From Jiella sonneratiae (lineage in GTDB: Bacteria > Pseudomonadota > Alphaproteobacteria > Rhizobiales > Rhizobiaceae), in the NCBI RefSeq assembly GCF_017353515.1, contig NZ_JAFMPY010000001.1, positions 372,001-436,000 on the forward strand: a stretch of DNA of 64,000 nt, in the 5' to 3' direction. A model generated the notes under the pieces. That model was not told where the DNA came from and searched no databases. It worked only from the letters and a program-made list of their open reading frames with translations. Position numbers and translations under genes: made by a program. Positions 52,377 through 62,131 of this stretch are shown here, piece by piece (position 1 is the stretch's first letter; each line of letters begins with the position of its first letter).

Positions 52377-52402
52377 CGGGCGGGGCCGCGAGGCTCCGCC
52401 CG
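52377..52402. terminator. GC-rich hairpin between converging genes
   Basis: CGGGCGGgGCC (52377-52387) and GGCtCCGCCCG (52392-52402) form an 11-bp stem with one mismatch and a GCGA tetraloop of the stable GNRA type. It lies between the stops of the DUF1236 and queA genes; a weak TTGCGTTTG follows on the plus strand. Confidence 0.4.
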
Positions 52403-52495
52403 TTGCGTTTGCGGTGGAGGCGAGCGCATGGCCGAGCGTCGGCTCGCGCTCGGAAGCAGAAGCCGGCGGGCGGGCCAGCCCCGTGCGCTCGATCG

Positions 52496-53587
52496 TCACG
52501 TCGCCCGATCCAGCAGGCAGGCATCGCCATAGGAATAGAAGCGATAGCCGGTCGCGACGGCGTGGGCATAGGCCGACCGCATGGTATCGAGGCCCGAAAA
52601 GGCCGAGACCAGCATGAACAGCGTCGAGCGCGGCAGGTGGAAATTCGTCACCAGGCGGTCGACCGCCCTGAAGCGGTAGCCGGGGGTAATGAAGATGTCG
52701 GTCGCGCCGGCGAAGGGACGGATGACGCCGTCGCCGCCGGCAGCGCTTTCGAGGAGCCGCAGCGACGTCGTCCCGACGGCGACGATGCGCCCGCCCCGCC
52801 GCCTCGCTTCGTTCAGCCGCTCCGCCGTCGCCGCATCGACATGGCCGATCTCCGCGTGCATGCGGTGCTCTGCGGTGTCTTCCGCCTTGACCGGCAGGAA
52901 CGTGCCGGCCCCGACGTGCAGCGTCAGGAACTCGACGCCGACGCCGCCGGCCTCGAAGCGCTGCATGAGTTCCGGCGTGAAGTGCAGACCCGCCGTCGGC
53001 GCCGCGACGGCACCGCTGTTTTTGGCGAAGATCGTCTGGTAGTCGCGCCGGTCGGCCTCGTCGTCCGGCCGCTTCGAGGCGATGTAGGGGGGCAGCGGGA
53101 TGTGGCCGATGGCGGCGATCGCCTCGTCGAGGACCGGGCCCGCGAGTTCGAAACGCAGCGTCGCCTCGCCGGCTTCGCCCCGCTCTTCGACCTCCGCGAC
53201 AAGCCGGCCCATCAGGCAGGCGCCGCCCTCCTCGGCCCCGAAGACGATCCGGTCGCCGGCCTTCACCCGCTTCGCCGGGCGCAGAAAGGCCTTCCAGCGA
53301 TCCGGGTCGAGGCGCATGTGCAGCGTCGCCTCGATGCGGGCGACGCCGTCGCCGGTGGTCACGCCCTCGCGCCGTCGGATGCCGCTCAGGCGTGCCGGGA
53401 TGACCCTGGTATCATTGAAGACGAGCACGTCGCCCGGACGGCAGAGGCCGGGCAGGTCGCCGACCGTGCGGTCGGCGAGCGAACCCGACGCCGCGACGCA
53501 GAGCAGCCGCGCCGCCTCGCGCGGCACGGCCGGCCGAAGCGCGATTCGCTCCTCCGGGAGGTCGAAGTCGAAGAGGTCGACGCGCAT
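52496..53587 (-). CDS. queA: S-adenosylmethionine:tRNA ribosyltransferase-isomerase
   Basis: QueA builds the epoxycyclopentane ring of epoxyqueuosine on tRNA. The 363-residue protein has the whole set of family blocks: [20 protein letters not shown] at the N-terminus, [50 protein letters not shown] and [18 protein letters not shown]. Length is standard. Together with tgt (818 bp away, across the DUF1236 gene) and folE it serves queuosine synthesis. The run of housekeeping genes to gyrA is on the same strand. Confidence 0.98.
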   Translation of the reverse strand: MRVDLFDFDLPEERIALRPAVPREAARLLCVAASGSLADRTVGDLPGLCRPGDVLVFNDTRVIPARLSGIRRREGVTTGDGVARIEATLHMRLDPDRWKAFLRPAKRVKAGDRIVFGAEEGGACLMGRLVAEVEERGEAGEATLRFELAGPVLDEAIAAIGHIPLPPYIASKRPDDEADRRDYQTIFAKNSGAVAAPTAGLHFTPELMQRFEAGGVGVEFLTLHVGAGTFLPVKAEDTAEHRMHAEIGHVDAATAERLNEARRRGGRIVAVGTTSLRLLESAAGGDGVIRPFAGATDIFITPGYRFRAVDRLVTNFHLPRSTLFMLVSAFSGLDTMRSAYAHAVATGYRFYSYGDACLLDRAT

Positions 53588-53678
53588 CGTCGCAAGGCTC
53601 TCATGTCAGGCGCCGCGCATCGCCGGCGCCGCCGCCCGGCCGACGGCCGGCGAGACGCGTTGCCGGGCGGGCGAGGCC

Positions 53679-54155
53679 TCAGCCTTCGAGGTCTGCCGCG
53701 ACCCGCATGGTCTTGATCTGGTCGGGATCGCGCACCGGCTCGCCGCGCTTGATCTGGTCGACGTTCTCCATGCCCTCGATCACCTCGCCCCAGACCGAAT
53801 ACTGCTTGTTCAGCCAGGGCGCGTCCTCGAAGCAGATGAAGAACTGCGAGTTCGCCGAATTGGGATTGGCCGTCCGCGCCGCCGAGACGGTTCCGCGCTT
53901 GTGCGGCGTGTCCGAGAACTCGGCCTTGAGGTCGGGCTTGTCGGAACCGCCGGCGCCGGTGCCGGTCGGATCGCCGGTCTGCGCCATGAAGCCGTCGATA
54001 ACCCGGTGAAAGACCACGCCGTCGTAAAAGCCTTCACGCGCGAGTTCCTTCACCCGTGCGACGTGGCCCGGAGCGATGTCCGGCCTCAGCTTGATGACGA
54101 CCGTGCCCTTGCTCGTCTCGAGTATCAGCGTGTCTTCGGGATTTTCGTAAGCCAA
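53679..54155 (-). CDS. ppiB: cytoplasmic cyclophilin-type peptidyl-prolyl isomerase
   Basis: The 158-residue cyclophilin has the catalytic core FHRVIDGFMAQTGDPTGTG (Arg, Phe, Gln) and ANPNSANSQFFICFEDAPWL, with WGEVIEGM near the end. It lacks a signal peptide and should act in the cytoplasm. I chose TTG 54155, which matches the N-terminus of rhizobial homologues and follows GAGAGG; an ATG nine codons earlier (54182) is possible. It lies 161 bp downstream of a paralogue that carries a signal peptide. Confidence 0.93.
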   Translation of the reverse strand: MAYENPEDTLILETSKGTVVIKLRPDIAPGHVARVKELAREGFYDGVVFHRVIDGFMAQTGDPTGTGAGGSDKPDLKAEFSDTPHKRGTVSAARTANPNSANSQFFICFEDAPWLNKQYSVWGEVIEGMENVDQIKRGEPVRDPDQIKTMRVAADLEG

Positions 54156-54316
54156 CGGAGCGCCCTCTCTTTCCGTGAACATGCCGGCCGTTGCCCGGCC
54201 GGCGCGTGAACGGGCTGTTTGGGCGCTTTTGGCGCGAGACGCAAGAGCGCGGCCGGGACGCGCCTGCGACAGCTCGTCCCGCTCCGCCGCCTCAGCCAAG
54301 GCTCACGCGCGAAAGA

Positions 54317-54913
54317 CTATTTTTGGTCCGCGGCGACCGTGACCGTCAGCATCTTGTCGGGATCGTCCACCGCGCCGTTGGCCTGGGAGTCGCCCTTCTT
54401 GATCTTGTCGACCACGTCCATGCCCTTGGTGACGTTGCCGACCACCGTATACTGGCCGTCGAGGAAATGGCCGTCGGCGAGCATGATGAAGAACTGCGAG
54501 TTGGCCGAGTTCGGATCCTGGGCGCGGGCCATGCCGACGGTGCCGCGATCGAAGGGCTCCTTGGAGAACTCCGCCTTGAGGTCCGGCAGCTTCGATCCGC
54601 CCATGCCGGCGCGGTCCGGGCTGAAGCCGCTCGATCCTTCCTTGCCGAACTCGACGTCGCCCGTCTGGGCCATGAAGCCGTCGATCACCCGGTGAAAGAC
54701 GACGCCGTCATAGGCGTGGTCGCGGGCGAGCTGCTTGATCCGCTTGACGTGGTTCGGCGCGAGGTCCGGCCGCAGCTTGACGTCGATCTCGCCGTCCTTC
54801 GTCATGATCACCAGCGTGTTCTCCGCCTCGGATTTCGGCGATGCGGCATGGGCCGGCATCGACGCGGCGGAGATCGCGGCCGCAAGGCCGAGCATTGCAA
54901 CGAGTTTCATCAT
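54317..54913 (-). CDS. periplasmic cyclophilin-type peptidyl-prolyl isomerase
   Basis: The 198-residue cyclophilin has a signal peptide (to about residue 23, MPAHAASPKS) and the same catalytic core, FHRVIDGFMAQTGDVEFG and DPNSANSQFFIMLADGHFL. Compared with its neighbour it has an insertion after the active-site loop (KEGSSGFSPDRAGMGG), typical of PpiA-like periplasmic forms. It assists folding of exported proteins. Two adjacent ATGs (54913 and 54910) are possible starts. Confidence 0.94.
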   Translation of the reverse strand: MMKLVAMLGLAAAISAASMPAHAASPKSEAENTLVIMTKDGEIDVKLRPDLAPNHVKRIKQLARDHAYDGVVFHRVIDGFMAQTGDVEFGKEGSSGFSPDRAGMGGSKLPDLKAEFSKEPFDRGTVGMARAQDPNSANSQFFIMLADGHFLDGQYTVVGNVTKGMDVVDKIKKGDSQANGAVDDPDKMLTVTVAADQK

Positions 54914-54991
54914 GTCACCCCAAAATCGAAGCCGGCCTGCGCCGAAGCCGGGAACCGGAGCCGCCGCTTCGCCCCCGGTTTTCCGGCAGCG

Positions 54992-55510
54992 TCACGACCC
55001 TTCGGTATCCATGCCCTGGCGCGGCCCGCGTTTCCCCCTGATCGCCGCAGCGACGTGGGCCGGAACGAAACGCGAAACGTCCCCGCCCATTTTGGCGATC
55101 TGCCGAACCAATGTGGCGGTAATGGGCCTGGTGTCGGGCGATGCGGGGAAAAACAGCGTCACGACCTGCGGACGCATCGCGCCGTTCATTCCCGCCATCT
55201 GCATCTCGTAATCGAGATCGGTGCCGTCCCTGACACCGCGGATCAGCGCGACGGCGCCCGCTGCGTCGGCCGCATCGACCACCAATCCGTCGAAAGAGAC
55301 GACGCCGACGCGTTCCGGCGCCGCGCTCGCCGCGACGGCCTCGCGGATCATCGCCACCCGCTCCTCGAAGGAAAACAGCGCCTGCTTGCCGGGATGCACG
55401 CCGATGCCGACGACCACCTCGTCGAACACCGCCAGCGCCTGGACGAGCACCGACAGGTGGCCGTTCGTCAGGGGATCGAAGGATCCGGGGTAGAAGCCGC
55501 GTCTCGGCAT
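54992..55510 (-). CDS. coaD: phosphopantetheine adenylyltransferase
   Basis: CoaD makes dephospho-CoA from ATP and 4'-phosphopantetheine, the step before last in CoA synthesis. The 172-residue protein begins [17 protein letters not shown], containing the T/HxGH-type NGH nucleotide motif, and has [19 protein letters not shown] and the adenine-binding [20 protein letters not shown], where 'S-T' of the usual ISSTLVR is replaced by 'TATLVR'. GGAGCGG upstream supports the ATG at 55510. It is in the same-strand run coaD - cyclophilins - queA. Confidence 0.96.
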   Translation of the reverse strand: MPRRGFYPGSFDPLTNGHLSVLVQALAVFDEVVVGIGVHPGKQALFSFEERVAMIREAVAASAAPERVGVVSFDGLVVDAADAAGAVALIRGVRDGTDLDYEMQMAGMNGAMRPQVVTLFFPASPDTRPITATLVRQIAKMGGDVSRFVPAHVAAAIRGKRGPRQGMDTEGS

Positions 55511-55721
55511 GGGCAGACCGCTCCGTTCACGCTGGTTTGACGGGTAGCGACGAAAGTTCATTGGCGCCCCGAGCGCCTCATATACAAATTACTCATGCGG
55601 CGCACCGATGATCTGTCGATCGCAGCCCGCCGGATTACGACTTCGTGACGATCGCCTGGCATCGCGATCGGGAACGAAATGCCCCTCCCGGCGGTTTGGG
55701 GATCAAAATGGAGATGCGCAG

Positions 55722-55868
55722 ATGCTGATGATCGCCTTGTCGATGACTTTGGTTCTCACCCTCGCGACCGCGACGGCGATCGCCCTCAGCGAAGACCGCG
55801 AGGATGCCCGGATCAAGGTTCTCGCGAAGAACCGCGATGGATTCGGCTTCCGCGTGCAGGACCGCTGA
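55722..55868 (+). CDS. small single-span membrane peptide
   Basis: This 48-codon frame begins MLMIALSMTLVLTLATATAI and would give one membrane helix followed by a charged tail (EDREDARIKVLAKNRDGF). GGAG seven bases upstream of the ATG supports translation. I know no family. It is the only frame in the 637 bp between coaD and gyrA, and is followed by a terminator on the same strand, which fits a small transcribed unit. Confidence 0.5.
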   Translation: MLMIALSMTLVLTLATATAIALSEDREDARIKVLAKNRDGFGFRVQDR

Positions 55869-56090
55869 CCGGACGGGGACGGGGCAGTAAACTGGTCTCA
55901 CCGGCCGACAAGGCTTTGGCTCACGCAACACATCGCGACCCGTCTCCGGACGACTTGTGCCGCAACGTGCGCCGGCCACAGGCGGATGCATGACCTGAGT
56001 GGATGTATGACCGCTGGCTGATTGCTCACCGCCGGCTGCCGTAAATATCCGGGCCGCTGTCCGACATGCCGGCGCGAGCTGAACAAGAGA

Positions 56091-56127
56091 AGGGCCATCC
56101 CGCACAGGCAGGACGGCCCCTTTTTTT
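56091..56127 (+). terminator. rho-independent terminator, probably bidirectional
   Basis: GGGCCATCC (56092-56100) pairs with GGACGGCCC (56111-56119; one mismatch) and is followed by seven T residues on the plus strand, ending any transcript from the small peptide gene. On the minus strand it starts 21 bp past the gyrA stop and is followed by TTCTCTTGTT, so it probably also ends gyrA mRNA. Confidence 0.8.
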
Positions 56128-56147
56128 CTTTCGCGAATTCGGACGGC

Positions 56148-59021
56148 TCAATCGTCCGTGTCACCTGGCTCCTGACCATCCGGACCGGCATCTTCCGGTC
56201 CCAAATCGATCGACATGTCGGAACCACCCGGCGCAGCGTCCGGACCCGGATCGCCGTCGAGCCCCGCCCCGTCCTCGCTCTCGCCGGCCTCGTCCGCTCC
56301 CTGGTCGGGGATGCGCTCGACCGAAACCACCCGCTCGCCGTCGGCCGTCCGGAAGATCGTGACGCCCCCCGTCGCGCGGCCCTTCATGCCGATGCCCTCG
56401 ATCGGGACGCGGATCACCTGGCCGCGATCGGTGACGAGGAGGAGCTGGTCCTCGCGATCCACCGGGAAGCCGGCGACGAGCCGTCCCAGCTTGTCGAGGC
56501 GGTTGGTGTCGGTAGCGCGGATGCCCTTGCCGCCGCGACCGCTTATCCGGAACTCGTAGGAAGACGAGCGCTTGCCGTAGCCGAACTCGCTCACCGTCAG
56601 GATGAACTCCTCGGCGGCGCTAAGTTCGCCGTAGCGCTCGGGGGTGATCGCGACGTCCTCGACGCCCTCTTCCTCGACCACCGGCGCGTCGCCGTTGACG
56701 TCGCCGGCGGCCTCGCCTTCGACGGCCCGGCGCATCTTCAGATAGGACGCGCGCTCGGCCGGCGTCGCCTCGACGTGACGCAGGATCGCCATCGAGACGA
56801 CCGTCTCGCCCTTGCCGAGCGAGATGCCGCGCACGCCCACCGAATTGCGCCCGGCGAAGACCCGGACGTCGGTGGTCGAGAAGCGGATGCACTGGCCGGA
56901 CGAGGCGGTGAGCAGCACGTCGTCGTCCTCGGTGCAGGTGGCGACGGCGAGAATCTCGTCGCCTTCCTCGTCGAGCTTCATGGCGATCTTGCCGTTGCGG
57001 TTCACCTGGACGAAGTCCGACAGCTTGTTGCGGCGGACGGTGCCCCGGGTCGTCGCGAACATCACGTTGAGCCGCTCGGCGGCATCCGGATCGCTCGGCA
57101 GCGGCAGGATCGAGGTGATGCGCTCGCCCTTTTCCAGCGGCAGGAGGTTGATCATCGCCTTGCCGCGCGACTGCGGCGTCGCCAGCGGCAGCCGCCAGAC
57201 CTTTTCCTTGTAGACGATGCCGCGCGAGGAGAAGAACAAGACGGCGGTGTGGGTGTTGGCGACGAACAGCCGCGTCACCGAGTCCTCGTCGTTCTTCAGC
57301 GACATGCCGGCGCGGCCCTTGCCGCCGCGCCGCTGCGCCCGGTAGGTGCCGAGCGGCACGCGCTTGATGTAGCCGCCGTGGCTGACCGTGACGACCATGT
57401 CCTCGCGGGGGATGAGGTCCTCGTCCTCCATGTCCGCGGCGCCTTCGGTCAGCTGCGTGCGGCGCGGGGTGGAGAACTCGTCGCGGATGGCGATGAGCTC
57501 GGCCTTGATGATCTCGCGGACCTTGATCCGCGAGGACAGGATTTCGAGATATTCGCGGATCTCGGCGCCGATCTTGTTCAGCTCGTCGCCGATCTCGTCG
57601 CGGCCGAGCGCCGTCAGGCGCTGCAGGCGCAGATCGAGGATCGCCCGCGCCTGCGCTTCCGACAGCCGGTAGGTGCCGTCTTCGGTGATGCGGTGGCGCG
57701 GGTCGTCGATCAGCCGGATCAGCGGCGCGACGTCCTTGGCCTCCCAGTTGCGCTCCATCAGCCGTTCGCGCGCCGTCGCCGGATCCGGCGCCTCGCGGAT
57801 CAGCTTGATCACCTCGTCGATGTTGGCGACGGCGATGGCGAGGCCGACCAGGACATGGGCCCGCTCGCGCGCCTTGCGCAGCAGGAACTTGGTGCGCCGG
57901 TTCACCACCTCCTCGCGGAAGGCGATGAAAGCCGACAGCATGTCGGGGAGCGTCAGCTGTTCGGGCTTGCCGCCGTTCAGCGCGACGATGTTGGCGCCGA
58001 AGGAGGTCTGCAGCGGCGTGAAGCGATAGAGCTGGTTGAGCACCACGTCGGAGGAGGCGTCGCGCTTCAGCTCGACGACCACGCGGTAACCGTCGCGGTC
58101 GCTCTCGTCGCGGATGTCGGAGATGCCCTCGATGCGCTTGTCGCGCACCAGCTCGGCCATCTTCTCGATCATCGAGGCCTTGTTCACCTGATAGGGAACC
58201 TCGGTGACGATGATCGCCTCGCGCTCGCCGCGCAGCGTCTCGATGTGGACCTTGCCGCGCATCAGGATCGAGCCGCGGCCGGTCGAATAGGCCGACATGA
58301 TGCCGGCGCGGCCGAGAACCAGCGCGCCGGTCGGGAAGTCCGGCCCGGGAATGATCTCGACGAGTTCCTCGAGCGTGATCTCCGGATTGTCGATCATCGC
58401 GACGCAGCCGTCGATCACCTCGCCGAGATTGTGCGGCGGAATGTTCGTCGCCATGCCGACGGCGATGCCGCCCGAGCCGTTGACGAGAAGGTTCGGGAAC
58501 CGCGCCGGCAGAACGACGGGCTCGTGTTCGCGGCCGTCGTAGTTCTCCTGGAAATCGACGGTTTCCTTGTCGATGTCCTCGAGCAGCGGGTCGGCGATCT
58601 TCTGCAGCCGGCACTCGGTGTAGCGCATCGCCGCGGGGGGATCGCCGTCGATCGAGCCGAAATTGCCCTGCCCGTCGATCACCGGCGCGCGCAGCGACCA
58701 GTCCTGCGCCATGCGCACCAGCGCGTCGTAGATCGCCGCGTCGCCGTGCGGGTGGTATTTACCCATCACCTCGCCCACGACGCCGGCGGACTTGCGGTAG
58801 GACTTGGTGGAGTTCAGCCCCATCTCGTGCATCGCGTAGAGGATGCGCCGGTGCACCGGCTTCAGGCCGTCTCGCACGTCCGGCAGCGCGCGGCTGACGA
58901 TCACGCTCATGGCGTAATCGAGATAGCTGCGCTGCATTTCCTCGATGATGGAGATGGTATCGATGCCGCTGCCGGGCCCCGCGGGGGGCGGCTGGATCGG
59001 CGGGTCGTTTTCGTCTGCCAA
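56148..59021 (-). CDS. gyrA: DNA gyrase subunit A
   Basis: GyrA is the DNA breakage-reunion subunit of gyrase. The 957-residue protein has the catalytic tyrosine in AMRYTECRL (Tyr134), the quinolone-determining region [19 protein letters not shown], and the six-bladed C-terminal wrapping domain with [10 protein letters not shown] (GyrA box) followed by an acidic Asp/Glu/Gly tail. The position equal to E. coli Ser83 is Ala95, while Asp87 is kept (Asp99). The start codon is TTG with AGGA about nine bases upstream; no ATG is available near it. Confidence 0.98.
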   Translation of the reverse strand: MADENDPPIQPPPAGPGSGIDTISIIEEMQRSYLDYAMSVIVSRALPDVRDGLKPVHRRILYAMHEMGLNSTKSYRKSAGVVGEVMGKYHPHGDAAIYDALVRMAQDWSLRAPVIDGQGNFGSIDGDPPAAMRYTECRLQKIADPLLEDIDKETVDFQENYDGREHEPVVLPARFPNLLVNGSGGIAVGMATNIPPHNLGEVIDGCVAMIDNPEITLEELVEIIPGPDFPTGALVLGRAGIMSAYSTGRGSILMRGKVHIETLRGEREAIIVTEVPYQVNKASMIEKMAELVRDKRIEGISDIRDESDRDGYRVVVELKRDASSDVVLNQLYRFTPLQTSFGANIVALNGGKPEQLTLPDMLSAFIAFREEVVNRRTKFLLRKARERAHVLVGLAIAVANIDEVIKLIREAPDPATARERLMERNWEAKDVAPLIRLIDDPRHRITEDGTYRLSEAQARAILDLRLQRLTALGRDEIGDELNKIGAEIREYLEILSSRIKVREIIKAELIAIRDEFSTPRRTQLTEGAADMEDEDLIPREDMVVTVSHGGYIKRVPLGTYRAQRRGGKGRAGMSLKNDEDSVTRLFVANTHTAVLFFSSRGIVYKEKVWRLPLATPQSRGKAMINLLPLEKGERITSILPLPSDPDAAERLNVMFATTRGTVRRNKLSDFVQVNRNGKIAMKLDEEGDEILAVATCTEDDDVLLTASSGQCIRFSTTDVRVFAGRNSVGVRGISLGKGETVVSMAILRHVEATPAERASYLKMRRAVEGEAAGDVNGDAPVVEEEGVEDVAITPERYGELSAAEEFILTVSEFGYGKRSSSYEFRISGRGGKGIRATDTNRLDKLGRLVAGFPVDREDQLLLVTDRGQVIRVPIEGIGMKGRATGGVTIFRTADGERVVSVERIPDQGADEAGESEDGAGLDGDPGPDAAPGGSDMSIDLGPEDAGPDGQEPGDTDD

Positions 59022-59317
59022 GAAGCTGTCCTGATCGGCAAGATTTCCGTGCGTCCGCTATAGCGCGGCGGCCCGGGAAGCGCAAATCTCCGGCCTTCGT
59101 CATCCCGTAAAAATTGTCATATGAAACAATGTCTTATGGAGGCGTCCAAAGAAATGGTCGCGCGCAATGTGTCCGCCCCGTGTCTGGCCCTCGCCGGGAG
59201 GGATCGGGGGGCGAATCGCCCGCGTCGCGCGGCCGTCGCACCGGGCCGTGCGCGCCGCTTGCTCTCGCGCCGGAAGCTGCTACCGAAGATGACGACAAAC
59301 GCCGGGATGCAGAGCCG

Positions 59318-59968
59318 ATGTTCGACGTCCTCCTCAACGGGTTCACGACCCTCTTCGTCATCCTCGACCCGCTCGGCCTGGTGCCGCTGTTCCTCGCGCT
59401 GACGCCGGGAGCCGGGTCGCAGACGCGCAGCGCCCTCGCCCTGCGCGCCTCGCTCATCGCCTTCGCCATCCTGGCGCTGTTCGGCCTCACCGGCCTCGCG
59501 CTGCTCGAGGTACTCGGCATCACCCTCGGCGCCTTCCGTCTCGCCGGCGGCCTGTTCCTCTTCTGGATCGGCTTCGAGCTGGTGTTCGAAAAGCGCACCG
59601 AGCGCAAGCAGAAGAGCGCCAGCCAGGCCGTCGGAGACCCGGACGGCGGCGACGTCGCGGCCTTTCCGCTGGCGATCCCGCTGATGGCCGGGCCCGGCGC
59701 GATCTCCGCCGTCATCCTCCTCGCCGGCAACCTGCCGGGCCTCGTCGGCAAGGCGGCGCTCCTCGCCGTGATCTTCGCAGCCGTCGCCTCGACCTTCGCA
59801 TTCCTCGCCGTCGCCCACCGCCTCGACCGGTTTCTCGGCGTCACCAGCCGCGCGGTCATCTCGCGGCTTCTCGGCGTCCTCCTCGCCGCGCTGGCGGTTC
59901 AGTTCGCCGCCGACGGCGCCGCGGCGCTGATGCATTCGACCGCCGCCACCGCTCCGGCGGCGGCTTGA
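59318..59968 (+). CDS. MarC family integral membrane protein
   Basis: The 216-residue protein has six hydrophobic helices with the MarC/UPF0056 patterns FVILDPLGLVPLFLALTPG and FPLAIPLMAGPGAISAVILL. The physiological role of the family is unknown; it was once linked to multiple antibiotic resistance without proof. An open frame extends upstream of the chosen ATG but is not MarC-like. It is divergent from gyrA, in an arrangement common in rhizobia. A short inverted repeat ATTGT-N8-ACAAT lies in the shared upstream region near 59115. Confidence 0.92.
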   Translation: MFDVLLNGFTTLFVILDPLGLVPLFLALTPGAGSQTRSALALRASLIAFAILALFGLTGLALLEVLGITLGAFRLAGGLFLFWIGFELVFEKRTERKQKSASQAVGDPDGGDVAAFPLAIPLMAGPGAISAVILLAGNLPGLVGKAALLAVIFAAVASTFAFLAVAHRLDRFLGVTSRAVISRLLGVLLAALAVQFAADGAAALMHSTAATAPAAA

Positions 59969-60104
59969 GCCGAGGCCTGCGTGCTTTCGCATCACGACAT
60001 GCCGGCCGGCACGCCCGGCGACGCCGGTCCGCGATGCGCGAAGTGACGCAACGTTTCGCCTGCTGTCGTGTTGTGTTCCGGATTCACCTTGAGGAGAGCA
60101 GCGG

Positions 60105-61097
60105 ATGGCGGAAGCCGCACGAGAAGGCGAGAGTTCAAGCAGTTCCGAGGGCAGCAAGGGCGCGGTGATCGCCGCCGCCGGCGCCAATCTCGCCATCGCC
60201 GCGACGAAGCTGGTCGCAGCCCTGTTCACCGGCTCCTCCTCGATGCTCGCCGAGGGCATCCATTCGATCATCGACACCGCCAATCAGGGATTCCTGCTGA
60301 TCGGCCTGAAGAACTCGAAGAAGCCGCCCGACGACAAGCATCCCTTCGGCTACGGCGCCGAGGTGTATTTCTGGTCGTTTCTCGTCGCCATCTTCATCTT
60401 CGCCCTCGGCGCCGGATTTTCCGGCTACGAGGGCGTCATGGGCCTGATCTCCGGAGAGAGCGAACTGACCTCGCCGCTCGTCGCGCTCGGCGTCCTGTTC
60501 CTCGCCTTCTGCTTCGAGGGCTATTCGTGGTCGGTCGCCTTCCGCGAGTTCCAGCAACGGCGCCGCGGCCGCGGCTTCCTGCGCGACTTTCGCGACATGA
60601 AGGACCCCTCGATCTTCGTCGTCCTGTTCGAGGATTCGGCGGCCTGCATCGGCGTGGTCATCGCGGCGATCGGCATCGGCCTGTCCTGGTCGACGGGCAT
60701 TCACCAGTTCGACGCGATCGGCTCGATCCTGATCGGCGTCCTGCTCGCCCTGGTCGCGATCTTCCTCGCCATCGAGGTCAAGGGACTGCTGATCGGCGAG
60801 ACGGCCGGGCCGGAAATCGACCGCCTGGTCCGCGACAAGCTGGGAAGCCATGCGGAGATTGCCGCGATCAACGAGCTGCGCACGCTGCATCTCGGGCCGG
60901 AGGACGTGCTTCTGACGATCAGCGTCGACTTCAAGGACGACGTCGTGTCCCAGCGGATCGAATCGATCGTCAGCGAGACCGAACACCTCGTCCGCGAAAA
61001 ATTCCCGATCGTCCGCAAGGTCTATGTCGAGGTGCAATCGCAGACGGGGCACAAGGCGCTCGCCCGGAAGGACGCCGAGGATCATCCCGACACGTGA
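60105..61097 (+). CDS. cation diffusion facilitator family efflux protein
   Basis: The 330-residue protein has the CDF fold: six helices with metal-site residues in AEGIHSIIDTANQGFLLIG (the H-x-x-x-D of helix 2) and FEDSAACIGVVIAAIGIG (E/D-x-x-x-D-like of helix 5), the KHPFGYGAEVYFWSFLVA signature, and a cytoplasmic ferredoxin-like domain (about 220-310). In place of the usual HxxxD in helix 5 there is FEDSA, as in the ZnT9/SLC30A9-like branch. It probably exports zinc or another divalent metal. GAGGAG precedes the start. Confidence 0.92.
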   Translation: MAEAAREGESSSSSEGSKGAVIAAAGANLAIAATKLVAALFTGSSSMLAEGIHSIIDTANQGFLLIGLKNSKKPPDDKHPFGYGAEVYFWSFLVAIFIFALGAGFSGYEGVMGLISGESELTSPLVALGVLFLAFCFEGYSWSVAFREFQQRRRGRGFLRDFRDMKDPSIFVVLFEDSAACIGVVIAAIGIGLSWSTGIHQFDAIGSILIGVLLALVAIFLAIEVKGLLIGETAGPEIDRLVRDKLGSHAEIAAINELRTLHLGPEDVLLTISVDFKDDVVSQRIESIVSETEHLVREKFPIVRKVYVEVQSQTGHKALARKDAEDHPDT

Positions 61098-61194
61098 CGG
61101 CTGACGACGCCGTCAGGCGTCGACGTGAGGCGGGCGGCGAGATCACGGCGGGCCGTGCCGGCACGCGGCCGGCGCGGCTCGGCTGCCCCGTGCC

Positions 61195-61704
61195 TCAGAA
61201 CGGGATTTCGTCGTCGAGATCGTTCGACCGGCCGCCGCCGCCGTAGTCGCCGCGGTCACGGTCGCCGCCGCCATAGCCGCCACCGCGGTCGGATCCGCCG
61301 CGCTCGTAGCCGCCGCCACCGCGCGAACCGCCACCGCCGCCCTCGCCATCGCCGCGCGAATCCAGCATCTGCAGATCGCCGCGGAAACGCTGCAGCACGA
61401 CCTCGGTGGTGTAGCGCTTCTGGCCGGACTGGTCGTCCCAGCTGCGGGTCTGGAGCTGACCCTCGATATAGACCTTCGAGCCCTTCTTCAGGAACTGCTC
61501 GGCGACCTTCACGAGGTTCTCGTTGAAGATCACGACATTGTGCCACTCGGTGCGCTCGCGGCGCTCGCCCGACGACTTGTCGCGCCAGTTCTCCGAGGTG
61601 GCGATCCTGAGATTTGCCACCGCGTCGCCGGAGTTGAGGCGCCGGATCTCGGGATCGGCCCCGAGATTGCCCACCAGAATGACCTTGTTGACGCTGCCCG
61701 CCAT
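61195..61704 (-). CDS. ssb: single-stranded DNA-binding protein
   Basis: SSB coats single-stranded DNA in replication, repair and recombination. The 169-residue protein has the OB fold (about 1-115: [60 protein letters not shown]), a glycine/arginine-rich linker, and the acidic tip DLDDEIPF that recruits partner proteins. GGAG eight bases upstream supports ATG 61704. It is divergent from uvrA across a 427-bp region containing a LexA box. Confidence 0.98.
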   Translation of the reverse strand: MAGSVNKVILVGNLGADPEIRRLNSGDAVANLRIATSENWRDKSSGERRERTEWHNVVIFNENLVKVAEQFLKKGSKVYIEGQLQTRSWDDQSGQKRYTTEVVLQRFRGDLQMLDSRGDGEGGGGGSRGGGGYERGGSDRGGGYGGGDRDRGDYGGGGRSNDLDDEIPF

Positions 61705-62131
61705 GACCGGACTCCCCATCGCTGAATTTGCCGCGACCCTAGACGAGCCGCATTCGGGACGAAAGGCGGAGGGCCGCGCTCATCCCCACCTACCCGAGCC
61801 ATCCCGTCGGCATCGCCGGGCGCAGCCCACGACCGCAACGGCGCGTCGCCGGCCCACCGTCGCAAGGCGGCCTGCCGAACCATGCGCCGCCGCCGCGGTC
61901 GCAGCCGCCGCACTGCCTTGGCCTGTCCCACGAGTTCCGTCGACCCTCGAGCCCGCATGCTCGCGACGGCTTTTCAACTCATGGAATCCGGTTTATAGAA
62001 CAAAATACGAACATGCAAGGGTTGAGTCGCAGAGCGCGGCATCTTCGGGACGGCGCCTTGGAGTCTGTCGCCGCGAGCCTTAAGTAGTGCCCTGCCCTGC
62101 AGACCGAGACGAACGACGGACCGCGGATTTC
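61705..62131. promoter_or_regulatory. ssb-uvrA divergent promoter region
   Basis: This 427-bp region separates two divergent DNA-repair genes. Its right part carries the LexA box. The left part, next to ssb, is GC-rich; I see no further operator, ORF or RNA. An open frame crosses it from the antisense strand of uvrA but has no coding character. Confidence 0.6.
61998..62012. promoter_or_regulatory. LexA (SOS) box GAAC-N7-GAAC
   Basis: GAAC (61998-62001), seven bases AAAATAC, GAAC (62009-62012) is an exact match to the alphaproteobacterial LexA operator. It lies 120 bp upstream of the uvrA ATG in an AT-rich patch suitable for a promoter (TTTATAGAAC), so uvrA is expected to be induced by DNA damage. 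It is 294 bp from ssb, which may or may not share control. Confidence 0.88.

Noticed and set aside
56022-59063. Plus-strand open frame of 1,013 codons opposite gyrA
   Set aside because: Exact antisense of gyrA; the terminator at 56091-56127 lies inside it.
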